From contig CAWFEM010000012.1 of the NCBI GenBank assembly GCA_963814905.1, positions 1 through 64,000 on the forward strand: DNA of 64,000 bases, written 5' to 3'. Positions 8,049-16,602 of the stretch are shown here, in pieces. Numbering within the stretch: the stretch's first letter is position 1; each line of letters begins with the position of its first letter. The notes beneath the pieces are model-generated. The model was not told the DNA's origin. It was given only the letters and a program-made list of their open reading frames with translations, and did no database searches. The DNA is from DASWJZ01 sp963814905 (GTDB lineage Bacteria; Pseudomonadota; Alphaproteobacteria; Rhizobiales; Afifellaceae). Made by a program: the position numbers and the translations under genes.

Positions 8049-8089
8049 ATGCACCGCTCCTATCGACCTGATACGCAAACGATATTTCT
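8049..8089 (+). promoter_or_regulatory. Shared 41-bp element, site 4 (ndh)
   Basis: ATGCA-N6-CTATC-N17-ATATTTCT, 54 bp before the NDH-2 start. The left arm is degenerate; the right arm, spacing and ATTT box are kept. Sites 3 and 4 are divergent and adjacent. Confidence 0.6.
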
Positions 8090-8142
8090 CTCAAGCGAGC
8101 ACTGCCGCGAGGATGCGCCACCTGAAAACGGTGGAGAGCCCT

Positions 8143-9469
8143 ATGTCGATCGCAAACAAGCAGCCTTGGCTTCGCTCAGTCGTCATTGTCGGCGCCGGAT
8201 TCGGCGGCCTGCAGGTGGCGAAGAAGTTGGCAAACGGTCCTTTTGCGGTGACGGTCATCGACCGCCGCAACTATCACCTCTTCCAGCCGCTGCTCTATCA
8301 GGTGGCGACCGCCGCGCTTTCGCCGGCCGACGTCGCCGCGCCGATCCGTGGCATCCTGCGCGAGTCCGGGAACTGCGACGTGATGCTGGCCAAGGTCACC
8401 GGCGTCGATCCGGTCGAGCAGATCGTCACGACGGACCGTGGTCCGGTACACTACGACTATCTGGTCCTCGCGACCGGCGCGCGACACGCCTATTTCGGCC
8501 ACGACGAATGGGAGGATGCAGCGCCCGGCCTGAAGAAGATCGAGGACGCGACCGAGCTTCGCCGCCGCATCCTGATCGCTTTTGAGCGCGCCGAGACAGA
8601 GCGCGACAGCGAGGAGCGGAAACGTCTGTTGACCTTTGTCGTGGTGGGCGGTGGCGCCACGGGCGTGGAAATGACAGGCGCGATCGCCGAGCTCGCCATG
8701 CGGGCGCTTCCCGCCGATTTCCGTAACATCGATCCGCGCAGCGCGCGTGTCATTTTGGTGGAGGCCGGGTCTCGCGCTTCTCCCGGCCTTCGACCCGAAG
8801 CTTTCCGACTATGCCAAGTCCGCGCTTCAGGAGATGGGCGCCGAGATCGTTCTGGCGAAGGCGGTGACCGGCTGCGACGACCGGGGTGTCGCGCTCGCAG
8901 GCGAGCGGATCGAAGCGCGGACGATCATCTGGGCCGCCGGCGTGCGCGCCTCGCCGGCGGGGAAATGGCTCGACGCCGAGACCGATCGCGCCGGCCGCGT
9001 CATCGTCAACCCGGATCTCTCCGTGCCGTCGCATCCCAATGTCTTCGTGCTCGGCGACACGGCGCTTCTGAAGGACGAGGCCGGAAGGCCGCTTCCGGGC
9101 GTCGCCACCGTCGCGGAACAACAGGGCCGCTATGTCGCGGCGCTACTGGAGGCACGCGCCCGCGGCATCGACGCGCCGCCCTTCCGCTACCGGGATCCGG
9201 GCATCCTCGCTACGATCGGGAGGAACCGCGCCGTGGCGCAGATCGGGCGCTTCAAGTTCACCGGCTTCCCGGCCTGGCTGCTCTGGTCGCTCGTTCACAT
9301 CTACGGGCTGATCAGCTTCCGCAGCCGGTTCGTGGTCGCGCTTTCGTGGCTTTGGGCCTATCTCACCTGGGAGCGTGGTACCCGCCTCATCACGGGCTCC
9401 GATGGCGGTGCGGTGGCTCCGGCCGAGCCCGCCGATCGCCAGGACCTCGGCAGGCGAAACGCCGCCTAG
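8143..9469 (+). pseudogene. ndh: Type II NADH dehydrogenase, one frameshift
   Basis: FAD-dependent NDH-2, which passes electrons from NADH to quinone without pumping protons. The first frame (from ATG 8143) has the FAD motif VVIVGAGFGGLQVAKKL, DRRNYHLFQPLLYQVAT and the NADH-binding VVVGGGATGVEMTGAIAEL. It shifts near 8766-8770: VILVEAG is followed in the +1 frame by LALLPAFDPKLSDYAKSAL, TIIWAAGVRASP, VFVLGDTA and a C-terminal membrane-associated helix region. Removing one G from the GGG at about 8768 restores a full protein of about 441 residues. It is either a recent mutation or a sequencing error; everything else looks under selection. It has its own copy of the shared element (site 4). Confidence 0.85.
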
Positions 9470-9582
9470 CGATCAAACTGCCGCCGTCTTTCCCGCCGTT
9501 GCGGATTCCCGGGCGATGGCGCATGCGGTTGCCGCGTGCGCAGTCGCTCGTGCGAACCCTGCCGGCGCCTGCAGCCCTCTTC

Positions 9583-9623
9583 ATAGCTCACCCCTATGGA
9601 AACGGCAGCGACCCGGTATTTCC
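9583..9623 (+). promoter_or_regulatory. Shared 41-bp element, site 5 (3-hydroxybutyrate dehydrogenase)
   Basis: ATAGC-TCACCC-CTATG-N17-GTATTTCC, 64 bp before the dehydrogenase start. Confidence 0.65.
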
Positions 9624-9687
9624 GCGGCTCGCCACAAACTGAGATCGTCATTCCATCGAAATTCGAACCCTCTCGATGGAGAACGCC

Positions 9688-10512
9688 ATGAACATGAGTG
9701 TCGCGGTGCAGCCGGCGAAGGCTGCCAGGAATCTTGAAGGCAAGGTCGCGATCGTCACCGGCTCGACGAGCGGAATCGGGCTCGGCATCGCGCACGGTCT
9801 TGCCGCCGCCGGAGCGTCGGTCGTCCTGAACGGCTTCGGCAAACAGGCCGAGATCGACGAAACGGTCGCGGAAATGAAGCGGGCGCATGGCGTGCAGGTC
9901 TTCCATTCCGGTGCCGATATGTCGGACCCCGCCTCGATCGAAGGCATGGTGAACGAGACGGTCGAACGGGCGAAGCGCGTCGACATCGTCGTCAACAATG
10001 CCGGCATTCAGTATGTCGCGCCGCTGCAGGATTTTCCGGTTGCGAAATGGGACGCGATCATCGCCATCGATCTCTCGTCCGCGTTCCACATGACGCGGCT
10101 GGCGCTGCCCCATATGCGCGCCAACAAATGGGGGCGCATCATCAACATCGCTTCCGCGCACGGGCTTGTCGCTTCGCCCTTCAAGTCCGCCTACGTCGCG
10201 GCGAAGCACGGGATGGTCGGCCTCACCAAGGTGACGGCGCTCGAGACGGCCGAAGACGGCATCACCTGCAATGCGATCTGCCCCGGCTATGTCTGGACCC
10301 CGCTGGTCGAAGCGCAGATCGGGGACCAGGCGAAAGCGCATGGCATCGAGCGTGAGGCCGTGATCCGCGACGTGTTCCTGGCAAACCAGCCGAACAAGCG
10401 GTTCGCGACCGTCGAAGAGATGGCCGCGTTGGCCGTGTTCCTGACGAGCGAAGCGGCCGCCTCGATCACCGGCACCGCGCTGCCCGTCGACGGCGGCTGG
10501 ACGGCACACTGA
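9688..10512 (+). CDS. 3-hydroxybutyrate dehydrogenase (SDR family)
   Basis: 274-residue classical short-chain dehydrogenase close to BdhA/HbdH: cofactor motif TGSTSGIGLG, NNAGIQYVAP, catalytic Ser in NIASAHG and the YVAAK pair of Tyr and Lys. A C-terminal substrate lid follows (CPGYVWTPLVEAQI, FLANQPNKRF). It would oxidise D-3-hydroxybutyrate to acetoacetate with NAD in ketone-body or polyhydroxybutyrate turnover. The ATG at 9688 has GGAGA seven bases upstream; that Shine-Dalgarno overlaps an earlier ATG at 9676, which is therefore less likely. It is 11 bp from the degenerate patatin gene, forming an operon, and carries promoter site 5. In other alphaproteobacteria this enzyme is often next to the DUF3734 patatin found here at 14925. 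Confidence 0.88.
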   Translation: MNMSVAVQPAKAARNLEGKVAIVTGSTSGIGLGIAHGLAAAGASVVLNGFGKQAEIDETVAEMKRAHGVQVFHSGADMSDPASIEGMVNETVERAKRVDIVVNNAGIQYVAPLQDFPVAKWDAIIAIDLSSAFHMTRLALPHMRANKWGRIINIASAHGLVASPFKSAYVAAKHGMVGLTKVTALETAEDGITCNAICPGYVWTPLVEAQIGDQAKAHGIEREAVIRDVFLANQPNKRFATVEEMAALAVFLTSEAAASITGTALPVDGGWTAH

Positions 10513-10523
10513 GGGAGGGCGCC

Positions 10524-11291
10524 ATGACGAACCGTCCAAAAGATGTTCGCGCGACTTCGGCGATCGATGCCGACGGAAGCTTTGGTTTGCTCCTTCGCGG
10601 CGCGGGTCATGGCGCTTTCGCCGCCGGCCTTGTGGACGAGCTGCTGGGGCAGGGGATCAACATCGACGCGATCGGAGCCGCCGGCGCCGGCGTCGCCAAT
10701 GCGATCGCCGTCGCCTACGGCCTGACGCTCGGCGGAAGCTTCGCGGCGCAGCGATCCCTGCGCGCCCTCTGGCGGCACGTCGGATCGCTGACTGAGGACG
10801 ACACCGCGTCTCCCGTTGACCAGCGAGCGGCGATAGAAGCAGCGCTCACCCGCCTGATCGACTTCGACCGGCTGCGGGCTGACGCGGCGGTTCCGTTGTT
10901 CATCGCCGCCACGAATGCGCGGAGCGGCGCGATGCGCCTTTTCTCCGGCCGTGAGATCACGCTCAACGCCGTGCTTGCGGCGATGGCGCCGGAGGTCGCG
11001 GCCCGCGAGGTCGGCGGCGTCTATTACTGCGCCGCCGGTGTGCACGAGGAATTTGCGGCGCTGCCGCTCCTCGGGGAGTACCGCGCGTCGGAGATCATCG
11101 CGCCGTTCCTCAGCCCGGCACTCGGCGCGTCGCATCGGAGCTCAGGCCAGCCCGCACGCTCTCTGACCGTCGCGCGGGCATGGGCGCTCGGCCGCGCCTC
11201 AGCCCGGAAATGGATCGCTGCACGGGCCTACCGGTCCTACCAACGCCGGACCCGGATGGCCGGAGACCGGGTCCTTAGCCTGGCCGCCTAG
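10524..11291 (+). CDS. Patatin-like protein lacking catalytic residues
   Basis: 255 residues. It aligns by eye with patatin-like phospholipases, beginning with a glycine-rich oxyanion loop (LLLRGAGHGAFAAGLVDELL). The nucleophile elbow reads IGAAGAGVANAI where active patatins have G-x-S-x-G (compare GTSIGAINA in the gene at 14925), so no serine is present. The expected D-G-G of the second catalytic motif is also replaced (YYCAAGVHEEF). It is therefore probably not a lipase; a binding or regulatory role, or early decay, is possible, but the frame is intact over 255 codons. It forms an operon with 3-hydroxybutyrate dehydrogenase 11 bp upstream. A terminator follows. Confidence 0.7.
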   Translation: MTNRPKDVRATSAIDADGSFGLLLRGAGHGAFAAGLVDELLGQGINIDAIGAAGAGVANAIAVAYGLTLGGSFAAQRSLRALWRHVGSLTEDDTASPVDQRAAIEAALTRLIDFDRLRADAAVPLFIAATNARSGAMRLFSGREITLNAVLAAMAPEVAAREVGGVYYCAAGVHEEFAALPLLGEYRASEIIAPFLSPALGASHRSSGQPARSLTVARAWALGRASARKWIAARAYRSYQRRTRMAGDRVLSLAA

Positions 11292-11317
11292 CCCAACCCG
11301 CACCCCCACCTTGAGCT

Positions 11318-11345
11318 GCCCGCCCTCCGGCGGGTGGCTTCTTTG
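11318..11345 (+). terminator. Terminator after the degenerate patatin gene
   Basis: Stem CCCGCC-CTCC-GGCGGG at 11319-11334, followed by TGGCTTCTTT. Confidence 0.55.
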
Positions 11346-11373
11346 TCCGCGCGCGGAAGGCGCGCTCCGGTCA

Positions 11374-11414
11374 ATAGCGCTCCGCTATCAAATCCACGGC
11401 CAAGCGATATTTCA
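11374..11414 (+). promoter_or_regulatory. Shared 41-bp element, site 6 (cupin)
   Basis: ATAGC-GCTCCG-CTATC-N17-ATATTTCA, 75 bp before the cupin start. Both arms are perfect. Confidence 0.7.
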
Positions 11415-11489
11415 AACCGCGACGCGTTTCCCCGATCCTTCTGACAGTCGCGGTGTGAGATCGCGGCAACCACTCACGGAGAAACGAAC

Positions 11490-11969
11490 ATGTTGAAGAA
11501 CACTTCTCGCAAGATCCTGCTGACAGCCACCGCCGTCGCCGCGACGATGATCGCGACCTCGGCAGTCGCCGGCGAATGCCCGGCCGGCAAGGTGGGCGTC
11601 GACGTCACCAAGCCCGGGCCGATGATGCCCTCCGGCGTCACCGACAACGTCCTCTCCTCGATCCCCCTCGCCGACACCGCCGTCGCGGTCGGCGACCGTA
11701 CCTTCCGGCTGCGCCGGCTGGTGATCGAGCCGGGCGGCATCGTGCCGTGGCACAGCCACGGCGACCGTCCCGCGATCATCTACATCGTCAGCGGGTCCGT
11801 CACCGAATACCGCAGCACTTGCGCAGTGCCGATCGTGCACAATGCCGGTGATTCGACGCCGGAGATGCGCAACGCTTCGCATTGGTGGAAGAACACCGGC
11901 AGCGAGCCGGCGGTCGTCCTCTCAGCCGACCTCCTGCATGACCCCATGGACGATCACAACTCCATGTGA
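11490..11969 (+). CDS. Exported cupin-domain protein
   Basis: 159 residues. There is a signal peptide (residues 1-27, MLKNTSRKILLTATAVAATM then ATSAVAG) and a single cupin beta-barrel: RRLVIEPGGIVPWHSHGDRP supplies the metal-ligand histidines, and HWWKNTGSEPAVVLSADLLH closes the barrel with further histidines. Two cysteines flank the domain (about 30 and 112). It would act in the periplasm as a metal-binding cupin; the substrate is unknown. GGAG lies ten bases before the ATG at 11490. It has its own promoter site 6 and terminator, so it is a single-gene unit of the presumed LysR regulon. Confidence 0.8.
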   Translation: MLKNTSRKILLTATAVAATMIATSAVAGECPAGKVGVDVTKPGPMMPSGVTDNVLSSIPLADTAVAVGDRTFRLRRLVIEPGGIVPWHSHGDRPAIIYIVSGSVTEYRSTCAVPIVHNAGDSTPEMRNASHWWKNTGSEPAVVLSADLLHDPMDDHNSM

Positions 11970-11991
11970 GACCGCGATCGATATTGTGCAG

Positions 11992-12030
11992 AAAGGCGGC
12001 GCTCCCTGGGGGCGCCGCCTTTTCGTTTTG
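11992..12030. terminator. Strong terminator after the cupin gene
   Basis: AAGGCGGCGC / GCGCCGCCTT stem (11993-12021), 8-9 base loop, then TTTCGTTTT. It also faces the convergent reductase gene. Confidence 0.8.
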
Positions 12031-12070
12031 CCGGAGCAAATCCGGGCTGGAAACCGGGCCGCAGTCCCGG

Positions 12071-13456
12071 TCAGCTTGCGTCCTTCAGCGGCTCCAGTCC
12101 CGCAAGCAAAGTCGGAATGAGCTCGCTCACCGTCGGGTGGATATACATGGTGCGTTGAACGACCGTGTAGGGCGCGTTGGCCGCCATCACGTTCAGAACG
12201 GACTGCACCACCTCGTCGCCTTCGATGCCGAGAAAGGCAGCGCCGAGGATCCGCTTCGAAGCCGCATCGACGAGCACCTTCATGAAGCCCTCGGTTTCGC
12301 CGCGCTCGCGCGCTCGGCCGACGCGTGTCATCGGCATTTTGGCGACGAGCGCCGGCCGGCCACTCGCCCGTACCTCAGCCTCGGTCATGCCAACGCGCCC
12401 GAGCGGGGGGTCGGTGAAGAGCGCGTAGGTGAGAATCCGGTCCGAGACATGCCGGCTGTCGCCGTCGAGAAGATTGGCGGCGACGATCTCGTAGTCGTTA
12501 TAGGCGGTGTGGGTGAAGGCGCCGCGACCGTTGCAATCGCCGAGCGCGTAGACGCCGCTGACATTGGTCTGCAGCATGTCGTCCACGACGATAAAACCGC
12601 GCGCGTCCGTCGCGATGCCCGCGGCGTCGAGCCCAAGGTCGGCGGTGTTCGGCCGTCGGCCGATCGCGACGAGCAAATGGCTCCCTTCGATCCGCCGGCT
12701 TGTCTCGCCGACGCGGGCCGTGACGGCCACGCCGGAAGGCGCCTTTTCGACCGCGATGTCACGCGCGCCGGTGACAATCTCGATCCCCTCGCCTTGAAGG
12801 ATCGAGCGGACGCCCTCGCTGACGTCCTCGTCTTCGCGGGCGATCAGCCGGTCGGCATATTCGATCACGCTGACCTTCGACCCGAAGCGGCGATAGATCT
12901 GCGCGAATTCAAGGCCGATATAGCTGCCGCCGACGACGACGAGATGGTCGGGGAGAAAGTCGACGTCCATCATCGTTGTGCTTGTCAGGAACGGAACATC
13001 GCGGACCCCGGGCCAGTCCGGCACGGTGGGGCTCCCGCCGACATTGATGAATATCTGTGGTGCCGTGAAACGATCGCCATCGATCTCGATTTCGTGCGAT
13101 CCGATGAAGCGGGCATAGCCGAAACGGATCGTCAGATTGGTGCGGTTCTCCAGCCAGGTGGCGAGGCCCTGCCGTGAAGCTTCGACGACCCCGTCCTTGC
13201 GCGCCTTGACCGCTCGCATGTCGACGGTCACTTCGCCCGTCGAGATACCGTAGTCGCCGGCGCGTCGGGCGACATGCGCAGTTCGGGCGCTTGCGACCAG
13301 CGTCTTCGTCGGAATGCAGCCGGTGTTGACGCAGGTACCGCCATAGCGCTCACGCTCCACAAAGAGCGTTTTCATTCCGCAATCGGCAAAGCGGACCGCC
13401 AAAGACGGTCCGGCCTGCCCACTGCCGATGATGATGGCGTCGAACGAAATGCTCAT
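12071..13456 (-). CDS. FAD-containing pyridine nucleotide-disulfide oxidoreductase (mercuric reductase-like)
   Basis: 461 residues of the dihydrolipoamide dehydrogenase/mercuric reductase family. FAD site IIIGSGQAGPSLAVRFA at the N-terminus, redox-active disulfide GGTCVNTGCIPTK (about residues 39-51), NAD site VVVGGSYIGLEFAQIYRRFG, VYALGDCNGRGAFTHTAYND, and the dimer-interface HPTVSELIP near the C-terminus, which carries the catalytic His-Glu pair. No N-terminal heavy-metal domain and no C-terminal vicinal cysteine pair are present, so mercury reduction is unlikely; a disulfide or quinone substrate fits better. Its start overlaps the stop of the upstream MFS gene (ATGA), so the two are translationally coupled and probably both driven from promoter site 7. 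Confidence 0.85.
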   Translation of the reverse strand: MSISFDAIIIGSGQAGPSLAVRFADCGMKTLFVERERYGGTCVNTGCIPTKTLVASARTAHVARRAGDYGISTGEVTVDMRAVKARKDGVVEASRQGLATWLENRTNLTIRFGYARFIGSHEIEIDGDRFTAPQIFINVGGSPTVPDWPGVRDVPFLTSTTMMDVDFLPDHLVVVGGSYIGLEFAQIYRRFGSKVSVIEYADRLIAREDEDVSEGVRSILQGEGIEIVTGARDIAVEKAPSGVAVTARVGETSRRIEGSHLLVAIGRRPNTADLGLDAAGIATDARGFIVVDDMLQTNVSGVYALGDCNGRGAFTHTAYNDYEIVAANLLDGDSRHVSDRILTYALFTDPPLGRVGMTEAEVRASGRPALVAKMPMTRVGRARERGETEGFMKVLVDAASKRILGAAFLGIEGDEVVQSVLNVMAANAPYTVVQRTMYIHPTVSELIPTLLAGLEPLKDAS

Positions 13457-14676
13457 GATCGGTCTCCGAGTTTTTCCGTGCGGGGCAGACGGAACTTCAC
13501 CGCGAGAAGTGCCGCGGCCAGCAAAGCGACCCCGATTCCGGCAACGCACGCGGCCCAGCCGAAGCGGTCGAAAACCTGCCCGAGTACCGCGCTCCCGGCC
13601 AGTCCGCCGCCGAAATAGAAGGCGAGATAAAGCCCGCTCGCGGCTCCGCGATCGCCGGTCGCCGCGCGGCTGACGAAGCCCGTCGCAATCGCCTGCGCGA
13701 AGAACGTACCGACCCCGACAAGCACCATTCCCGTCAGCACCGCGGAGAGGCTCGGAGCGGCAAGGAGCGGAAGCCCGACCCCGGCGCAAAGGAGACCTGC
13801 CCAGACCGCGGGGCGCGTGCCGAAGCGCTTCGCGAGCGGCCCTGCGACCGGCGTCAGAAGCATTGAAGGTAGGAACACGAAATAGACGAGCCCGACCGAC
13901 ATCATGCCGAGGTTCAAAGGCGGGCGAACGAGCACGAAATTCACGTAAGTGAACGTCCCGATGAACGCGAAGAGGATGCAGAATCCGACGCCGAATCCCG
14001 CGAGCACGGCGGGATTGCGGAAGTGCTCCAAGCAGCTCGCGATGGGCGAGCGTGGCGCGCCTTCGATAGCGGCCGGCCTTGAACGCCGCACGGTCAAAAA
14101 CACAAGCAGCGCGCCGGTCAGGTTGAGTGCGGCGAAGATGTAGAAATTCGCGGCGAGCCCGTAGTGATCCGCGACCGCTGCCGAGACGAGGCGTCCGACA
14201 AGGTTGCTGCCGACATTGCCGGTGATGTAGGCGGCGAAGGCGCCGGCCGTGTCGGCGGCGCTGCAACGCTCGCCGAGATAAGCGAGCGTCAGCGTGAAGG
14301 CAGCCGACATGCAGAGGCCTTGCATCACACGCAGCAGAGCGAAGACCGTGAGGTTCGGCGCGATCGCCAGGAGCGCCGTCGGGATCGCCAGGAGCACCAA
14401 GCTTGCAACAATACCGGTGCGCCGCTCGATGCGGCGACTGAAGAGCGCGACCGCAAGCCCGGCGACCGCCATGCCGAACGTGCTCGCATTGACGGCAAGC
14501 CCCATGGCGGCCGGCGACACCTGGTAATGCTGGACGAGGATCGGCAAGATCGCCTGGGCGGCGAAGAGATCGACCAGCGTGAAGAACGCGGTGAGCGCGA
14601 TCGTCGTCGATCTCAGCGCGGCGCCCCGGCTGCGTGCGGGGACATCCCCGAGTGCCGTCGCGGTTGCGGAAGTCAT
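13453..14676 (-). CDS. MFS transporter
   Basis: 407 residues with about 12 hydrophobic segments and the MFS loop signature between helices 2 and 3 (SRRIERRTG). It belongs to the drug/proton antiporter-like group with YnfM-type features (VDLFAAQAILPILVQHYQVSP). The ATG at 14676 follows a GGAG nine bases upstream; an in-frame TTG at 14706 is less likely. It is the first gene of a two-gene unit with the reductase and has promoter site 7, divergent from the patatin unit. Export of a toxic redox compound is a reasonable guess, but the substrate cannot be read from sequence. Confidence 0.85.
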   Translation of the reverse strand: MTSATATALGDVPARSRGAALRSTTIALTAFFTLVDLFAAQAILPILVQHYQVSPAAMGLAVNASTFGMAVAGLAVALFSRRIERRTGIVASLVLLAIPTALLAIAPNLTVFALLRVMQGLCMSAAFTLTLAYLGERCSAADTAGAFAAYITGNVGSNLVGRLVSAAVADHYGLAANFYIFAALNLTGALLVFLTVRRSRPAAIEGAPRSPIASCLEHFRNPAVLAGFGVGFCILFAFIGTFTYVNFVLVRPPLNLGMMSVGLVYFVFLPSMLLTPVAGPLAKRFGTRPAVWAGLLCAGVGLPLLAAPSLSAVLTGMVLVGVGTFFAQAIATGFVSRAATGDRGAASGLYLAFYFGGGLAGSAVLGQVFDRFGWAACVAGIGVALLAAALLAVKFRLPRTEKLGDRS

Positions 14677-14749
14677 GTGGGTTGCTCCGTCATGGCTGGA
14701 GGCCAACGACCTCCCATCGTCCGGAGCATGCTGAAACGCGCGCGGGCGC

Positions 14750-14790
14750 GGAAATATCGGCTTGCTACCGACTTGATACGCCGGCGCTAT
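14750..14790 (-). promoter_or_regulatory. Shared 41-bp element, site 7 (MFS-reductase unit)
   Basis: On the minus strand: ATAGC-GCCGGC-GTATC-N17-ATATTTCC, 74 bp before the MFS start. Confidence 0.65.
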
Positions 14791-14808
14791 CGGCCGAGCC
14801 GGGATCTC

Positions 14809-14849
14809 ATAGCCTGCACCTATCGAAAGCCTAGCGAAGCGGCATTTCT
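14809..14849 (+). promoter_or_regulatory. Shared 41-bp element, site 8 (patatin)
   Basis: ATAGC-CTGCAC-CTATC-N17-GCATTTCT, 76 bp before the patatin start. It is divergent from site 7, with 18 bp between them. Confidence 0.68.
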
Positions 14850-14924
14850 CTTCGCGCTCGCATCGGCTGAAGCTTCGGCCGAAGACGCGGGACCCATTTC
14901 CGCTCGAAGGCGAGGACCACCCAG

Positions 14925-16124
14925 ATGTTGCAGATTGCCGACAAGACCGACATGTCGAGTGCCGGACGCTTGGACGATGCCGCCCCGCGAGCGGCGCGGA
15001 GCACGCTGATCCCGCCGGAACTCGGCCAGATCGTGCTCGTCCTTCAGGGTGGGGGAGCGCTTGGCGCCTACCAGGCCGGCGTCTACCAGGCGCTGCACGA
15101 GGCGGGCATCGAGCCGGACTGGGTGATCGGCACGTCGATCGGTGCGATCAACGCCAGCATCATCGCCGGCAATGCTCTGGAGGATCGTCTTGATCGGCTG
15201 CAGGAATTCTGGCGGCGGGTCAAACACGGGACCGTTTCACAGCTTCTGAGCAGCGCGCCGTGGTTCGGGGTCTCCGCAGCAAAGGCGATGACTTTCACCG
15301 AGGGCGTGCGCGGCTTCTTTGAGCCGAACCCGAGCGCATGGTTCAGCCCGTTCTATCGGATCGGCGCCGAAGAGGCGGGCTATTATTCGACGAGAAAGCT
15401 CGAGCGCACGCTAAACGAGCTTGTCGACTTCACCCAGATCGCCGACGGCTGCACCCGCCTGACCGTCGGCGCGGCGCGCGTGCGGACAAGCGAAATGCGC
15501 TATTTCGACAGCCGCGACATGCCGATCACGGCGCGTCATGTGATGGCGTCGGGCGCGCTCCCGCCGGCGTTTCCGGCCGTGCGCATCGACGGCGAGCTCT
15601 ATTGGGACGGCGGTATCCTCTCCAACACGCCGGTCGAAACGGTGTTTGACGACAACCCGCGCAAGAGCGGCGTGGTTTTCGCCGTCCACATCTGGAATCC
15701 CTCCGGAACGGAGCCGGAGACGATGTGGGAGGTCTTCAATCGCCAGAAAGACATCCAGTATTCGAGCCGCGCCACGTCGCACATCATGCGGCAAAAACAG
15801 ATCCACCGACTTCGGCACGTGATCGCGGAGCTGGCGAAGCGCCTGCCGGACGATGTCCGAGCCGACGACGAGGTCCGCAAGCTGACGGCCTATAGCTGCC
15901 TGACGCGCATGCACGTCGTGCGGCTGCTCTCGCCTTCGGTGAAGGGCGAGGATCACTCGAAGGACATCGACTTCAGCCCGGACGGGATTAACGCACGCTG
16001 GGCCGCCGGACTGGCCGACACGCGGCGTGTGCTCATGCAGACGCCGTGGAATCGGACCTTCGATCCGATCGAAGGCTTCATCCTGCATGAAGCCTCGGCC
16101 GGCGAGATGCTGAGTGACGGTTGA
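14925..16124 (+). CDS. Patatin-like phospholipase (DUF3734)
   Basis: 399 residues. Intact patatin domain: oxyanion loop LQGGGALGAYQAGVYQAL, nucleophile GTSIGAINA (G-x-S-x-G) and catalytic DGG in YWDGGILSNTPVE. A C-terminal DUF3734 domain follows (RQKDIQYSSRATSHIMRQKQ, then the conserved FSPDGINARWAAGLADTRR). These proteins are found with 3-hydroxybutyrate dehydrogenase in alphaproteobacteria and probably act on membrane lipid or polyhydroxyalkanoate granules; the substrate is unproven. It is driven from promoter site 8. Compare the degenerate paralogue at 10524-11291, which lacks both catalytic residues. Confidence 0.88.
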   Translation: MLQIADKTDMSSAGRLDDAAPRAARSTLIPPELGQIVLVLQGGGALGAYQAGVYQALHEAGIEPDWVIGTSIGAINASIIAGNALEDRLDRLQEFWRRVKHGTVSQLLSSAPWFGVSAAKAMTFTEGVRGFFEPNPSAWFSPFYRIGAEEAGYYSTRKLERTLNELVDFTQIADGCTRLTVGAARVRTSEMRYFDSRDMPITARHVMASGALPPAFPAVRIDGELYWDGGILSNTPVETVFDDNPRKSGVVFAVHIWNPSGTEPETMWEVFNRQKDIQYSSRATSHIMRQKQIHRLRHVIAELAKRLPDDVRADDEVRKLTAYSCLTRMHVVRLLSPSVKGEDHSKDIDFSPDGINARWAAGLADTRRVLMQTPWNRTFDPIEGFILHEASAGEMLSDG

Positions 16125-16130
16125 GCGTAG

Positions 16131-16310
16131 TGACGGAAGCTGGCGGGGGGCCAAGACCAGACCCGAATTGCGGCGGGAGATGTTCTTGCGCTCTCCGTTG
16201 TCGAAGAACGCCTCGCCGAGACGGCCCGCCACGCCGTCATATTCCGTTTGCGAGATGAGCACCCGCCTGGATCGGCCATTCCTTCCAACCGCGCCGCGAC
16301 GTTGACGCTG
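16131..16310 (-). pseudogene. Adenylate/guanylate cyclase C-terminal remnant
   Basis: Three short reading frames on the minus strand together give the C-terminal end of a class III cyclase domain: VNVAARLEGMADPGG, then VLISQTEYDGVAGRLGEAFF, then PAAIRVWSWP, which matches the usual 'KNI-x-RP-x-RVW' ending. At least two frameshifts separate them and the catalytic core upstream is missing. It is a dead fragment lying between the patatin gene and the LacI-regulated locus. Confidence 0.6.
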
Positions 16311-16499
16311 TCGCGAAGCCAAGCGCCAAATAGGTTATCTCGAATCTGCGCCTCTAGATATATCTACACTCAATTTGAGGCCGCTCTCAGGAGGCAGACA
16401 AAGTCCTCCGAGTACGGCGAGTCGGAGAACTCCGACGCCATGTTCCTATTCCCCGCGCACTCGCCCGCGGAGTCCGCCCGCAGCTCCCTGGAGGTCAGA

Positions 16500-16527
16500 T
16501 TGACACCGAGAGCTTTAACGTTATACA
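16500..16527 (+). promoter_or_regulatory. Promoter with LacI-type operator O1 (hyuA1 operon)
   Basis: TTGACA at 16500-16505, 16-bp spacer, TATACA at 16522-16527. The AACGTT-centred palindrome TTTAACGTTATA (16514-16525) lies over the -10 region. About 75 bp before the HyuA start. The interval from the pseudogene to here (16311-16499) holds nothing else recognisable. Confidence 0.65.
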
Positions 16528-16602
16528 GGCCGGTTAAGCGGGATTTCGGAAGAGGGCGGTGGTGATAGCCTCGAGTGGAAGCGACCGCGGGGGATCGGCT
16601 TC

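Noticed and set aside
12071..14266. A single 731-residue minus-strand protein spanning the reductase and MFS region
   Set aside because: The upstream 270 codons are a wrong-frame reading of the MFS gene; the reductase starts at 13456 with ATGA coupling.
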